DNA of 64,000 nucleotides from Propionicicella superfundia DSM 22317 (GCF_000423465.1 NZ_AUIA01000019.1:1-64000); one strand, 5' to 3'; numbered from the stretch's first letter, positions 44,715-53,975 are shown. Numbers and translations are program-made. Notes: generated by a model not told the origin, from the sequence alone.

Positions 44715-46178
44715 ATGACACAAACGGATCGCAGCGCCATTCACCCGGTCGGCGAGCCCAACCCAACCGAAGGAGCAGATGGTCTCAAGCGTGGCTTGGG
44801 CAATCGGCACCTGCAGATGATCGCACTCGGGGGGGCGATCGGCACGGGCCTGTTCATGGGTTCGGGCAAGACCATCCATCTGGCCGGTCCTTCCATCCTG
44901 TTGATCTATGTGATCATCGGGTTCTTCCTCTTCTTCCTCATGCGGGCGATGGGCGAGCTGCTGTTGTCCAACCTGCGCTACAAGTCGTTCCGCGACGTCG
45001 CTGAGGACAAGCTGGGCGCCTGGGCCGGCTTCTTCTCGGGATGGACCTACTGGTTCTGCTGGATCGTGATCGGCATGTCCGACCTGATCGCGGTGACCAG
45101 CTACGTCACATGGTGGTTCCCCAACTGCCCGCTGTGGATACCCGCTGTCCTTCTGGTCGCGTTGTTGCTGGGGCTCAACGCCGTGGCCGTGCGTCTGTTC
45201 GGCGAGATCGAGTTCTGGTTCGCGATCATCAAGATCGTCGCCATCGTCGCGCTGATCGTTGTGGCCGTCGGCATGGTGATCATCGGCTTCCAGAGCCCTT
45301 CTGGGTCGCATGCTTCCGTGATGAACATCCTCAACCTCGAGCATGGCGGCTGGTTCCCCAACGGCATTCTCGGCTTCCTGACAGGCTTCCAGATCGCCTT
45401 CTATGCCTTTGTCGGCATCGAATTGGCAGGAACGGCCTCGGCCGAGACGAAGGACCCTCACCGCACCCTGCCCAAGGCGATCAACGCCATCCCTATCCGG
45501 ATAGTCTTCTTCTACGTCTTCGCGCTCATGGCGATCCTGGCTGTGACGCCGTGGGAGGAGATCAACCCCGAGATCAGCCCGTTCGTGAACATGTTCGCCC
45601 TGACGGGTCTCGGCGTCGCGGCCGCGGTGATCAACTTCGTCGTCCTCACCTCGGCGGCGTCGTCCATGAACTCCGGGATCTATTCGACGTCCCGGATGCT
45701 GTTCGGCTTGTCCCTGACACGACTTGCCCCGAAGGCATTCGCCAGGCTGTCGAAGTCGTCGGTTCCCGTGAATGCCCTGGTCTTCTCATGTCTGTGCGTG
45801 CTTCCCGGCGTGGTGCTGCTCTATGCGTCGGACTCGATCATGGATGCCTTCACCTACGGCACCACGTTGGCGTCGGTGCTCTTCATCTTCGTGTGGACAT
45901 TGATCATGGTGTCGTATCTCGTGTACCGCAAGAAGACTCCGGAACTCCATCGGAGTTCGTCCTACAAGGTGCCGTTCGGAGTTCCGATGAGCTACGTGGT
46001 GCTAGGTTTCTTCGTCGTCATGCTGGTGATCCTCGGCCTCGACATCGACACGTTGATCCCGATGGCGATCGCACCGGTCTGGTTCATCATTCTGGGCGTG
46101 GCCTATGCCATTCGCAAGCAGAGAGCCGCGAAGTCTGGGCTCCAGATCGGCTCAGCCGAGCACTCTGACCAAGAGTGA
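44715..46178 (+). CDS. cycA: Amino acid permease of the APC family (D-serine/D-alanine/glycine type)
   Basis: The 487-residue protein has 12 predicted helices, with the amino-acid-transporter signature LGNRHLQMIALGGAIGTGLFMGSG in helix 1, GVELAGTASAETKDP-like helix 6 (GIELAGTASAETKDPHRTLP) and SSMNSGIYSTSRMLFGLS in helix 8. Closest recognisable type is CycA, a proton symporter for D-alanine, D-serine and glycine. Position 29 bases after ald completes a pathway: import, racemisation, oxidative deamination. Confidence 0.88.
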   Translation: MTQTDRSAIHPVGEPNPTEGADGLKRGLGNRHLQMIALGGAIGTGLFMGSGKTIHLAGPSILLIYVIIGFFLFFLMRAMGELLLSNLRYKSFRDVAEDKLGAWAGFFSGWTYWFCWIVIGMSDLIAVTSYVTWWFPNCPLWIPAVLLVALLLGLNAVAVRLFGEIEFWFAIIKIVAIVALIVVAVGMVIIGFQSPSGSHASVMNILNLEHGGWFPNGILGFLTGFQIAFYAFVGIELAGTASAETKDPHRTLPKAINAIPIRIVFFYVFALMAILAVTPWEEINPEISPFVNMFALTGLGVAAAVINFVVLTSAASSMNSGIYSTSRMLFGLSLTRLAPKAFARLSKSSVPVNALVFSCLCVLPGVVLLYASDSIMDAFTYGTTLASVLFIFVWTLIMVSYLVYRKKTPELHRSSSYKVPFGVPMSYVVLGFFVVMLVILGLDIDTLIPMAIAPVWFIILGVAYAIRKQRAAKSGLQIGSAEHSDQE

Positions 46179-46241
46179 GGCCAGTCGTCACCCAACGATG
46201 AATCGGGCGGGTGCGGTCGTGAGCCAAGACCTTCATGATCG

Positions 46242-46298
46242 GCCGAACGGACGGAAGACCTGCTTTCTCTGAAAGTCGTGTTCTCCCGTCCGTTCGGC
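46242..46298. terminator. Hairpin between convergent cycA and lacI-type genes
   Basis: A perfect 13-bp inverted repeat GCCGAACGGACGG / CCGTCCGTTCGGC with a 31-base loop lies between convergent genes. Confidence 0.6.
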
Positions 46299-46397
46299 GC
46301 CAGGGGTCGGCCTGGATGCTCTCGTCCTTGGGAGAGGGCCTGACACAGTCGGACGCCTTCCTGTATCGGCCTGGGCGCGCCGACGATCTCGCCGGTG

Positions 46398-47429
46398 CTA
46401 CGCCTTGGGCGCCAGCGCTACCGAAGGTCGAGGAATGTACTCTGTGCCGATCATCTTGACCATCTCGCTCTCGTCGGAGTCGGCTTGCATGAGAAGCGAG
46501 GCGGCGGCGCGGCCGAGCGCCGCTCGGGGAAGGCGAACGGCGGCGAGTCCGGGATCGAGAAGTGCGGCGGCGTCACTGTCGCTGAACGTCAAGAGGGAGA
46601 AGTCGTGAGGGATGCGGATGTGCAGGGCACGCGCAGCCCGCATGAGGACATACGCGAGGCGTTCGTCGTCGCAGATGACTGCCGTGACTCCCGTGTGGTG
46701 CCACCGTCCTAGGAGCGTCTGGGCGTGGTGGAGGGCATCTGGCTGTGTGGGTGAGAATTCGTCGCACAGGACTTCGGCTCCCGATTGCACGAGCTGGGCG
46801 ATGAGGAGCTTGCGTCTGTGCCACATGGCGAAGGATTCGGTCGCCAGATGCACGTGACCGATCCGAGCATGTCTCAGGGAACGCAGGTGAGAAACCGCCT
46901 GGCTCATGGCCCGGGCCTCGTCGTAGGTCACGAGGTGTGCGCCGGGCGGGGCTTCCGGTGCATCGATGACGATGATCTGCGGACCCTGAACACGCTCCAG
47001 GGCCAGAAGCTCGCGTCGAGACGGAGCTGCGACAAGAACGGCACTGGTGCCCGCACCGACCGCTGAGGCGATGATCGACTCCGGTGCGTGGCGGCGGTCG
47101 CCTGGACGGGTGTCGACGATCGTGATCTGCCATTCTCGGCTGAGACCGCGAGCCAGGCCGTCGAGAATGCTCCCCACATAGTGGCAGAGAGCTCCCGGAA
47201 AGAAGAGCGAGATGCTTTTTCCGGTTCCGCCCGAGAGCCGTCGAGCGGAGCGATTGGCCCGGTATCCGAGTTCGCTCACGGCAGCAGCGATACGAGCCTG
47301 CAGGTCGGGCCCGATGCGCCCGGCGTACTTGCCCGTTGTCCAGAGGGAGACGGCCGCCTGCGAGCACCCCGCGCGGCGTGCCACGTCCAAAGAAGTGGCA
47401 CGCCGGCTGGTGGCTCGATCGCTTTCCAT
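46398..47429 (-). CDS. LacI-family transcriptional regulator (orphan)
   Basis: A 343-residue protein with HTH TSLDVARRAGCSQAAVSLW, hinge ELGYRANRSARRLS and a periplasmic-binding-protein-like effector domain (FFPGALCHYVGSILDGLARGL, VICDDERLAYVLMRAARAL). The recognition helix departs from the usual VSRVLNG. GGAGGGA precedes the ATG. It lies between the alanine and ribose gene groups, is convergent with cycA and divergent from rbsR, and its target is not evident. Confidence 0.85.
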   Translation of the reverse strand: MESDRATSRRATSLDVARRAGCSQAAVSLWTTGKYAGRIGPDLQARIAAAVSELGYRANRSARRLSGGTGKSISLFFPGALCHYVGSILDGLARGLSREWQITIVDTRPGDRRHAPESIIASAVGAGTSAVLVAAPSRRELLALERVQGPQIIVIDAPEAPPGAHLVTYDEARAMSQAVSHLRSLRHARIGHVHLATESFAMWHRRKLLIAQLVQSGAEVLCDEFSPTQPDALHHAQTLLGRWHHTGVTAVICDDERLAYVLMRAARALHIRIPHDFSLLTFSDSDAAALLDPGLAAVRLPRAALGRAAASLLMQADSDESEMVKMIGTEYIPRPSVALAPKA

Positions 47430-47776
47430 TGGGATCCCTCCGATCCAGATCGGCCGCGATGCCACGAGAGGCGTCCCCCCGGCGGTTTCCGCCTCCAACG
47501 GGCGGCACCGGGACATGATGCAGCGCTGTCGGTCGAAGCTACTGGTGCACAGGCACGGGTAAGATTCCCATCCGGTCGCCCAGAAGATCGCAGCGTCGAG
47601 TTCGTATCCCGAAGGGCGTTTCTGCGTAGTGGGTCCCAGTCCGGTAGGGATGCGATCCCAGGGCCGCCATCTCGACCGAGCCGTGGACGATCCCGGCCAA
47701 CGAACAGTGGATCCTCGGCTACGAGGGTGGTGTGCATCACAGTTCAGTAACAGATGTTGACCCCACCCATGCAGTG
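47430..47776. other. Divergent intergenic region between the orphan LacI gene and rbsR
   Basis: No gene is seen in these 347 bases. A short dyad GGGAT-GCG-ATCCC is at 47647-47659 and GGGATCCC lies directly at the LacI-gene leader (47431-47438), so the orphan regulator may bind GGGAT-type half sites. Promoters of both divergent genes must lie here. Confidence 0.5.
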
Positions 47777-47804
47777 TGGAAACGTTTCCATGTAAACGTT
47801 TCCA
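47777..47804 (+). promoter_or_regulatory. Tandem LacI-type operators for the ribose operon
   Basis: TGGAAACGTTTCCA is a perfect 14-bp palindrome and is followed without a gap by TGTAAACGTTTCCA, the same site with one altered base. Both carry the central ACGT of LacI/GalR-family sites. They end 23 bases before the rbsR GTG, so RbsR very likely represses its own operon from here. Confidence 0.85.
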
Positions 47805-47827
47805 TGCGCGACCCAAAGGAGGGGGAG

Positions 47828-48844
47828 GTGCATCAGGCGACCATCCGCGATGTCGCGGGCAGGGCGGGCGTCTCGATCGCCACGGCTTCACGGGTGCTCA
47901 ACGACGCGGGCAACACCTCCGAGGCATCGCGTGCGCGCGTCCGGGATGCGGCGCGCATGCTCGGCTACCGGGCGAACGGGCGCGCGCGTTCGCTGCGCTC
48001 GTCCCGGGCCGACACCATCGGGGTGCTCATCTCCGATATTCGAAACCCGTTCTTCGCGGACATTGCTCACGGTGTCGAGCAGGCGGCTCTCGCCGCCGGG
48101 ATGGTGACGGTCGTGTGCAACGCGAACGAGTCGACCCAGCAGCAGGCGCTGTGCCTTGACCTGCTGCTCACTCAACGTGTGGGTGGCATCGTGATGGCTC
48201 CGCAAGGAGACGGCACGGGCGCTCTGACGACCGTTCTCGACCATGGGCTTCCGTTGGTGTTCGTCGACCGGGTGGTCGAGTCGGCTCGGCCCGTGCCGTC
48301 GGTCACGTCCGACAACGTGGCGGGTATCGTCCAAGCTGTCGAGCACCTGACCGGTCTCGGGCATCGCCGTGTCGGGTACGTCGCCGGGCCGCAGCAGACG
48401 TCGACGGGCCGCGAACGGCTGTCCGCCTTCCAGCGGGCTGCTGCCGAACGCGGGCTTGATCTCGATCCTGGCCTGATCCATCTCGGCGACTTTCGTATGG
48501 CCAGCGGTGAGTCGGGCGCGCACGTGCTTCTCGATCTGCCCGAGCCACCGACGGCGATCATCGCCGCCGACTCGCTGATGACACTCGGTGTCGCCATGGC
48601 GTGCCGCAAACGCGGCGTCGTGATCGGTCGTGAGCTGTCACTGATCGGCTACGACGACGAGCCCGTGTTCTCGCTCATCGATCCGCCGCTGACCGTGATC
48701 GCTCACGATCCGGCCCGGATGGGTGAGCTGGCGTTTCGCATGATCGCCGATGTCATCGCGGGGGAGTCTGTCGCCTCGATCGTCTTGCCGACGGGATTGA
48801 TCGTCCGCGGGTCCACCGGCGCGGTCCCGACTGGAGGTCACTGA
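47828..48844 (+). CDS. rbsR: LacI-family ribose operon repressor
   Basis: The 338-residue protein begins with the HTH TIRDVAGRAGVSIATASRVL, hinge RMLGYRANGRARSLRS and a sugar-binding domain with IGVLISDIRNPFFADI and TSDNVAGIVQAVEHL, close to RbsR. I chose the GTG preceded by AAAGGAGGGGG; an upstream ATG inside the operator is unlikely. It is the first gene of the ribose operon, and its stop overlaps the rbsA start (TGATG). Confidence 0.9.
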   Translation: MHQATIRDVAGRAGVSIATASRVLNDAGNTSEASRARVRDAARMLGYRANGRARSLRSSRADTIGVLISDIRNPFFADIAHGVEQAALAAGMVTVVCNANESTQQQALCLDLLLTQRVGGIVMAPQGDGTGALTTVLDHGLPLVFVDRVVESARPVPSVTSDNVAGIVQAVEHLTGLGHRRVGYVAGPQQTSTGRERLSAFQRAAAERGLDLDPGLIHLGDFRMASGESGAHVLLDLPEPPTAIIAADSLMTLGVAMACRKRGVVIGRELSLIGYDDEPVFSLIDPPLTVIAHDPARMGELAFRMIADVIAGESVASIVLPTGLIVRGSTGAVPTGGH

Positions 48845-50352
48845 TGAATCTCGCTCCCGTGCTGCGCCTGGAGGGTGTGTCGAAGTCGTTCGGCCCGGTC
48901 AACGTCCTTCGGCAGGTGACTCTCGACGTCCACCCGGGCGAGGTTCTCGTCCTGCTCGGCGAGAACGGCGCCGGCAAGTCCACGCTCATCAAGATGATCG
49001 CAGGCATCCATCATCCCGACGCGGGCCGCATTCTGCTGAACGGTGAGCCCGCCGACCTGTCATCCGTCCACATGGCCGAATCGGCGGGGATCGCCACCAT
49101 TCACCAAGAGCTCAACATCGTCGGCTCGCTGTCGGTGGCCGAGAATGTCCTCCTCGGACGACTGCCGAACCGCTGCGGCGTGCTCGACAGGAAGCGAATG
49201 CGTCGCGCGGCGTGCGAAGCCGTCGCTCGGATCGGTCTCGATGTGGACGTGGACACCCCGGCCGACTCTCTCGGCGTCGCCCAGCAGCAGCTCGTCGAGA
49301 TCGCCAGGGCGCTCACGCTGGACGCCCGGATCCTCATTCTCGACGAGCCGACGGCCGCGCTGACGGGCTCCGAGATCGACGATCTGTTCACGATCATGGA
49401 CGAGTTGCGTCGCCGGGGTACGGCCATGATCTTCATCAGTCATCATCTGGAGGAGGTCGCCCGCATCGGGGATCGTGTGGCGGTCCTGCGTGACGGCGAC
49501 CTGATCGACATCGTGCCCGCCAGCACGCCAGAGGACGAACTCGTTCGCCTCATGGTCGGACGCGCTATCGAAGACCATTACCCGCGTCGGCGGGAATACG
49601 AGGGTGCGCCGGACCTCCTGCTGGAGGTGAACGGCCTGTGCCGTGGAGCCCGCGTGCGGGGTGTCTCCCTCGAGGTGAGGGCCGGCGAGGTCGTCGGCGT
49701 CGCGGGCCTCGTGGGCGCGGGTCGAACGGAGTTGCTCCGTTGCATCGCAGGTGCCGACCGCTACGACGCCGGCACCGTGACACTCCGCGACGGCCCCGTC
49801 GGCAAGGGCAACGTCGGGCAGGCAGTGATGCGCGGCATCGGTCTGGTCCCCGAGGACCGCAAGAATCAGGGCCTGGTGCTGGGTGCGTCCGTGGTCGAGA
49901 ACGTCGGCTACGCCACCTTGCGTTCGACGTCGCGCGCCGGTCTTGTGGATCGCAAGGGCCAGCGGGCCCGTGCGTCCGAGGTGACCAAGCGCCTTTCGGT
50001 GCGGATGCGGGACATCGACCAGCCTGTCCGCGACCTCTCGGGCGGCAACCAGCAGAAATGCGTGTTCGGGCGCTGGGCGCTGGCCGGATCGCGGGTGCTG
50101 CTGCTCGACGAGCCGACCCGGGGTGTGGACGTGGGAGCCCGCGTCGAGATCTACGAGTTCATCAACGAGATCACGAGAGCCGGAGGTGGCGTCCTCATGG
50201 TCTCCAGCGATCTGCCCGAAGTCCTCGGCATGAGCGACCGCGTCCTGGTCATGAACAACGGACGGATCGTGGGCGAGTTGGCCGCCGAGGAGGCCACCCA
50301 GGACTCGGTGATGAGCCTGGCCGTTCGAGACCTTGACGTCTCAACTCTCTGA
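48844..50352 (+). CDS. rbsA: Ribose ABC transporter ATP-binding protein
   Basis: Two fused ATPase domains in 502 residues: the first has Walker A GENGAGKST near residue 40, signature-like LGVAQQQLVEIARAL and Walker B ILILDEPTAALT; the second has the degenerate Walker A GLVGAGRTE, signature LSGGNQQKCVFGRW and LLLDEPTRGVD. This layout is standard for RbsA/MglA sugar importers, where the second site is weak or inactive. Start overlaps the rbsR stop. Confidence 0.95.
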   Translation: MNLAPVLRLEGVSKSFGPVNVLRQVTLDVHPGEVLVLLGENGAGKSTLIKMIAGIHHPDAGRILLNGEPADLSSVHMAESAGIATIHQELNIVGSLSVAENVLLGRLPNRCGVLDRKRMRRAACEAVARIGLDVDVDTPADSLGVAQQQLVEIARALTLDARILILDEPTAALTGSEIDDLFTIMDELRRRGTAMIFISHHLEEVARIGDRVAVLRDGDLIDIVPASTPEDELVRLMVGRAIEDHYPRRREYEGAPDLLLEVNGLCRGARVRGVSLEVRAGEVVGVAGLVGAGRTELLRCIAGADRYDAGTVTLRDGPVGKGNVGQAVMRGIGLVPEDRKNQGLVLGASVVENVGYATLRSTSRAGLVDRKGQRARASEVTKRLSVRMRDIDQPVRDLSGGNQQKCVFGRWALAGSRVLLLDEPTRGVDVGARVEIYEFINEITRAGGGVLMVSSDLPEVLGMSDRVLVMNNGRIVGELAAEEATQDSVMSLAVRDLDVSTL

Positions 50353-50377
50353 TCCCGCCCCACGGAAGGAAACCGCT

Positions 50378-51364
50378 ATGACCACCGCCACACCGGCCGG
50401 TCGCCGCCTCGCCGCGCAGACCGGGCGCTTCGTCTCGGCCAATGGCGCCCTGGTGGGGCTCGTCGTGCTCTGCCTCGCGCTGTTCATCGCCACCCCGCAT
50501 TTCTTCACTGCCGAGAACCTGGTGAACGTCGGCGTGCAGGCGTCCACGATTGCCGTACTGGCTTTCGGACAGACGTTCGTGATCGTGGCCGCCGGGATCG
50601 ACCTGTCGGTCGGGTCTGTGGCGGCGCTGGCGTCCATGGCCGCTGCGTGGATGTACGCGGACGCGGGACTTCCCGGGCTGCTCGCCTTGCTCGCCGGACT
50701 GTTGACCGGTCTCGTCGTCGGGCTGGTCAGCGGCTTCGCGACGTCATACGGCAAGCTCCCCGCGTTCATCGCGACGCTCGCCATGCTGTCGGTGGCGCGT
50801 GGTCTGACTCTGGTCATTTCGGACGGACGCCCGATCTCGACGCCCGACGCTATCTCGTTCCTCGGCTCGGACATTCCCATCGCGGGCGGGGTGACGTTGC
50901 CGGTGCCGATCCTCGTTCTGATCGTCGCCGGGCTCGTCTGCAGTTTCGTGCTGAACCGCACGGTGATCGGCCGCTCGATGTACGCCGTGGGTGGAAACAT
51001 CGAGTCGGCCCGACTGGCCGGTCTGCCCGTCAAGCGCGTTCTGGTCACCGTCTTCGCCTTGTCGGGGCTGTACGCCGGATTGGCGGGGCTGGTGCTGGCA
51101 GGGCGGCTCAGCTCGGCCCAGCCGCAGGCGGCCAGCGGCTACGAACTGGACGCCATCGCGGCTGTCGTCATCGGCGGCGCATCCCTTTCGGGCGGAGTGG
51201 GCAAGGCCAGCGGCACACTCGTGGGTGCGCTGATCCTGGCGGTCATTCGCAACGGGCTGAACATTCTCAACGTGTCGAGCTTCTGGCAGCAGGTCGTCAT
51301 CGGGCTCGTGATCGCCGCAGCAGTCGGCATCGACGTCCTGCGCCGCAAAGACACCCGCCACTAG
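50378..51364 (+). CDS. rbsC: Ribose ABC transporter permease
   Basis: The 328-residue integral membrane protein has the RbsC landmarks VIVAAGIDLSVGSVAAL, TLAMLSVARGLTLVISDGRP, YAVGGNIESARLAGLPV and VVIGGASLSGGVGKASGT. It forms the channel of the ribose importer. GGAAGGA precedes the ATG at the right distance; an in-frame GTG at 50333 overlaps rbsA and is not needed. Confidence 0.95.
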   Translation: MTTATPAGRRLAAQTGRFVSANGALVGLVVLCLALFIATPHFFTAENLVNVGVQASTIAVLAFGQTFVIVAAGIDLSVGSVAALASMAAAWMYADAGLPGLLALLAGLLTGLVVGLVSGFATSYGKLPAFIATLAMLSVARGLTLVISDGRPISTPDAISFLGSDIPIAGGVTLPVPILVLIVAGLVCSFVLNRTVIGRSMYAVGGNIESARLAGLPVKRVLVTVFALSGLYAGLAGLVLAGRLSSAQPQAASGYELDAIAAVVIGGASLSGGVGKASGTLVGALILAVIRNGLNILNVSSFWQQVVIGLVIAAAVGIDVLRRKDTRH

Positions 51365-51437
51365 CGGGCATAGGAATCTGTCCGCTCCGGCGGATCAAGT
51401 CCACAACCACCTCACCAAAGAAGGAAGAGGGCAACTC

Positions 51438-52388
51438 ATGAAGAAAAGGCTACATATTGTCGCGCTGTCCCTGGCGGCCGCGATGGTGCTCACAGTCTCG
51501 GCCTGTGGGCGAGACGCGGGATCGTCCGATGCTTCGTCGGGTACGGCGGGCCAGAAGAAGGTCACGCTTGCTTTGTCCACGCTCAACAACCCGTTCTTCG
51601 TCGACGTTCGTGACGGAGCCCTGGCGGAGGCTGAAGCCAAGGGCCTGAGCCTGACCGTCCTCGACGCGCAGAACGACGCGACAACGCAGTCGAACCAGAT
51701 CCAGACGGACGTGTCCGCAGGAACTGCGGGCATCATCATCAACCCGGTCGACTCCGATGCGGCAGCCGCAGCGATCAAGCCGGCGCTCGACAAGAAGATT
51801 CCCGTCGTCGCGGTGGACCGGGCCGTCACCGGTGCGACGGTGACGTCGTTCATCGCGTCCGACAACGTGGCGGGCGGCAAGCAGGCAGCGGACGCCCTGG
51901 CGAAGGCCATCGGTGAGAAAGGCAAGATCATCCAACTGCAGGGAACAGCCGGCACCTCTGCCAGCCGCGACCGCGGTCAGGGCTTCACCGACGGCATGAA
52001 GGCCTACCCCAACATCCAGATCGTCGCCACGCAGACGGCCGGTTTCGACCGAACCCAGGGGCTCGACGTGACGACGAACCTCCTGCAGGCCAACCCCGAC
52101 GTCGTAGGCATCTTCGCGGAGAACGACGAGATGGCGCTCGGTGCGATTCAGGCCCTCGGGGACAAGGCGGGCAAGACCGTCTTCGTCGTGGGCTTCGACG
52201 GCTCGGCGGACGGGCTGAAGGCGATCACGGCCGGCACGCTCACCGCGACGATCGCGCAGCAGCCGAAGGAACTCGGCAAGACGGCGGTCGACGCCATGGC
52301 CGACGCGCTGGCGGGCAATACTCCGGCCGCCACGCAGCCGGTGCCCGTGCAGACGGTCACCAAAGACAACGTCGCCGATTTCTCCTGA
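51438..52388 (+). CDS. rbsB: Ribose-binding lipoprotein
   Basis: A lipoprotein signal with lipobox VSAC (Cys23) precedes a type I periplasmic-binding fold: LALSTLNNPFFVDVRDGALAEA, IIINPVDSDAAAAAI, and DRAVTGATVTSFIASDNVAGG, as in RbsB. It captures ribose outside the membrane and delivers it to RbsC. The 316-residue length is normal for a lipid-anchored actinobacterial version. Confidence 0.95.
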   Translation: MKKRLHIVALSLAAAMVLTVSACGRDAGSSDASSGTAGQKKVTLALSTLNNPFFVDVRDGALAEAEAKGLSLTVLDAQNDATTQSNQIQTDVSAGTAGIIINPVDSDAAAAAIKPALDKKIPVVAVDRAVTGATVTSFIASDNVAGGKQAADALAKAIGEKGKIIQLQGTAGTSASRDRGQGFTDGMKAYPNIQIVATQTAGFDRTQGLDVTTNLLQANPDVVGIFAENDEMALGAIQALGDKAGKTVFVVGFDGSADGLKAITAGTLTATIAQQPKELGKTAVDAMADALAGNTPAATQPVPVQTVTKDNVADFS

Positions 52389-52406
52389 TCCCGGCGTGAT
52401 CACACC

Positions 52407-53342
52407 ATGAAGAACAGGACTGCTGAATGCCGCGTGGTCGTTGTGGGATCGGTGAACGCCGACCTGCTGGCGCGCGTGGCCCGACGCCCCGGCCTCGGGG
52501 AGACGGTCATCGGGCAATCCCTGACCGTCTCGCCCGGGGGCAAGGGGGCGAACCAGGCACTCGCTGCCGCTCGCACAGGGGCCGACGTCGCCCTGGTGGG
52601 CGCTGTCGGCGACGACGAGTACGCGGCGGGCGCGCTGAGCCTGCTGCGCGATTCGGACACCGATTTGTCGGCGGTGGCGAGCGAGTCGACTTCTACCGGG
52701 GTCGCGGTCATCACCGTCGGGCCGGACGGCGACAACTCGATCATCGTCATTCCGGGCGCGAACGGCACGGTTGGGCGCGAAGCCGTCGCCCGCCACGCCG
52801 GCCTCATAGCGGGCGCAGCCGTCGTTGTCGTACAGATGGAGATCCCGCGTGACGGCGTCGAGGAGGCTGCCCGGCTCGCCACGGGACGACTCGTGGTCAA
52901 CTACGCACCGGTCGTCCCGATCGACCCGGACGTGCTGCGCCGTGCCGATCCGCTCGTCGTCAACGAGCACGAGGCCGCAGCAGCGGCCTCGCTGCTGGCG
53001 TCGGGCTCACCCGATGCCGCGCCTTTGGCAGTGGGGACGGAGGCCGACTGCGCCCAGGCGTTGATCGAGGCCGGCGTCCGCAGCGTCGCCATCACTCTCG
53101 GAGAACGGGGGGCGCTGATCTGCGACGGGCCCGGCCGGCCGATCGTGCCGATCCCGGCGATCCCGGTGCAGGCGGTGGACACGACCGGCGCGGGGGATGC
53201 GTTCGTCGGGGCGCTCGCCGCTGCGCTTGCAGACGGTTTCACCTTGGAGGATGCGGCGGGGATGGCGACCTCCGTGGCGGCGTACTCCGTGCAGCGCCCG
53301 GGGGCGCAGGCGTCCTATCCCAGCGTTGAAACTACACTGTAG
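52407..53342 (+). CDS. rbsK: Ribokinase
   Basis: A PfkB-family kinase of 311 residues: VGSVNADLLARVARRPGLGET, SPGGKGANQALAAARTGA, and the ATP-site/catalytic motif DTTGAGDAFVGALAAAL near residue 258 with the catalytic Asp. It phosphorylates ribose at O5 for entry to the pentose phosphate pathway. It lies 18 bases after rbsB. Confidence 0.95.
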   Translation: MKNRTAECRVVVVGSVNADLLARVARRPGLGETVIGQSLTVSPGGKGANQALAAARTGADVALVGAVGDDEYAAGALSLLRDSDTDLSAVASESTSTGVAVITVGPDGDNSIIVIPGANGTVGREAVARHAGLIAGAAVVVVQMEIPRDGVEEAARLATGRLVVNYAPVVPIDPDVLRRADPLVVNEHEAAAAASLLASGSPDAAPLAVGTEADCAQALIEAGVRSVAITLGERGALICDGPGRPIVPIPAIPVQAVDTTGAGDAFVGALAAALADGFTLEDAAGMATSVAAYSVQRPGAQASYPSVETTL

Positions 53343-53356
53343 ATCGCGCAATAGCA

Positions 53357-53408
53357 GGAGCGGCTCCTGCCCGGCCGGTTGAACAGGTTCGGGAGAAGGA
53401 GCCGCTCC
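53357..53408 (+). terminator. Intercistronic hairpin between rbsK and rbsD
   Basis: A perfect 12-bp stem GGAGCGGCTCCT / AGGAGCCGCTCC with a 28-base loop begins 14 bases after the rbsK stop and ends 26 bases before rbsD. Each arm is itself partly self-complementary. It may partially terminate or protect the upstream mRNA. Confidence 0.6.
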
Positions 53409-53434
53409 GTGCGACGACTCAACGGAGAACATGA

Positions 53435-53818
53435 ATGAAGAGAACTGGCATCTGGAACGCGGACCTCAGCTATCATCTCGCGAAACTTGGTCACACCCAG
53501 ATCGTGTTCGTCGTGGACGCCGGAATGCCGTTGCCCTCCGGCATTCCGACCGTCGATCTCGCCCTCGTGGCGGGGGTGCCGACTTTACGGCAAGTGCTCG
53601 ACGCGCTCCTTGCGGAGATCATCGTCGCACAGAGCACTGCTGCACGTGAGTCCAGTGACACGGTGGTCGCCGAGTGGTTCGCAGGGCATGGGCTCACTCC
53701 CGAACTGGTCAGCCACCAACAGCTCAAGGCGATGCTCTCGCAGGCATCGCTCATCGTGCGAACCGGCGAGGCGACGCCGTTCGCCAATGTTGCACTTCAT
53801 TGCGGCGTGCCGTTCTAG
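53435..53818 (+). CDS. rbsD: D-ribose pyranase
   Basis: The 127-residue protein matches RbsD: MKRTGIWNADLSYHLAKLGHTQ with the catalytic His, VVDAGMPLP, VDLALVAGVPTLRQVLDAL, and RTGEATPFANVALHCGVPF. It interconverts pyranose and furanose forms of ribose so that ribokinase can act. It is last in the operon rather than first, and follows an intercistronic hairpin. Confidence 0.95.
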   Translation: MKRTGIWNADLSYHLAKLGHTQIVFVVDAGMPLPSGIPTVDLALVAGVPTLRQVLDALLAEIIVAQSTAARESSDTVVAEWFAGHGLTPELVSHQQLKAMLSQASLIVRTGEATPFANVALHCGVPF

Positions 53819-53899
53819 AAACGTTGTCGCGCACCGATGCTCGCAGCGGTCGGTGGTGTTCGGACGGCAGAGGGTCTGGTACCGCTTCGCGTGAACAGT

Positions 53900-53946
53900 C
53901 TTGGCGCCGCCTCCGGCCTTGGGCCAGGTCGGAGGCGGCTGCCAAG
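53900..53946 (+). terminator. Terminator of the ribose operon
   Basis: A 16-bp stem CTTGGCGCCGCCTCCG / CGGAGGCGGC-t-GCCAAG with one bulged T and a 14-base loop lies 81 bases after rbsD. Confidence 0.7.
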
Positions 53947-53975
53947 AGTCGTCAGGTGCTGTGAGTCGTCAGGGG

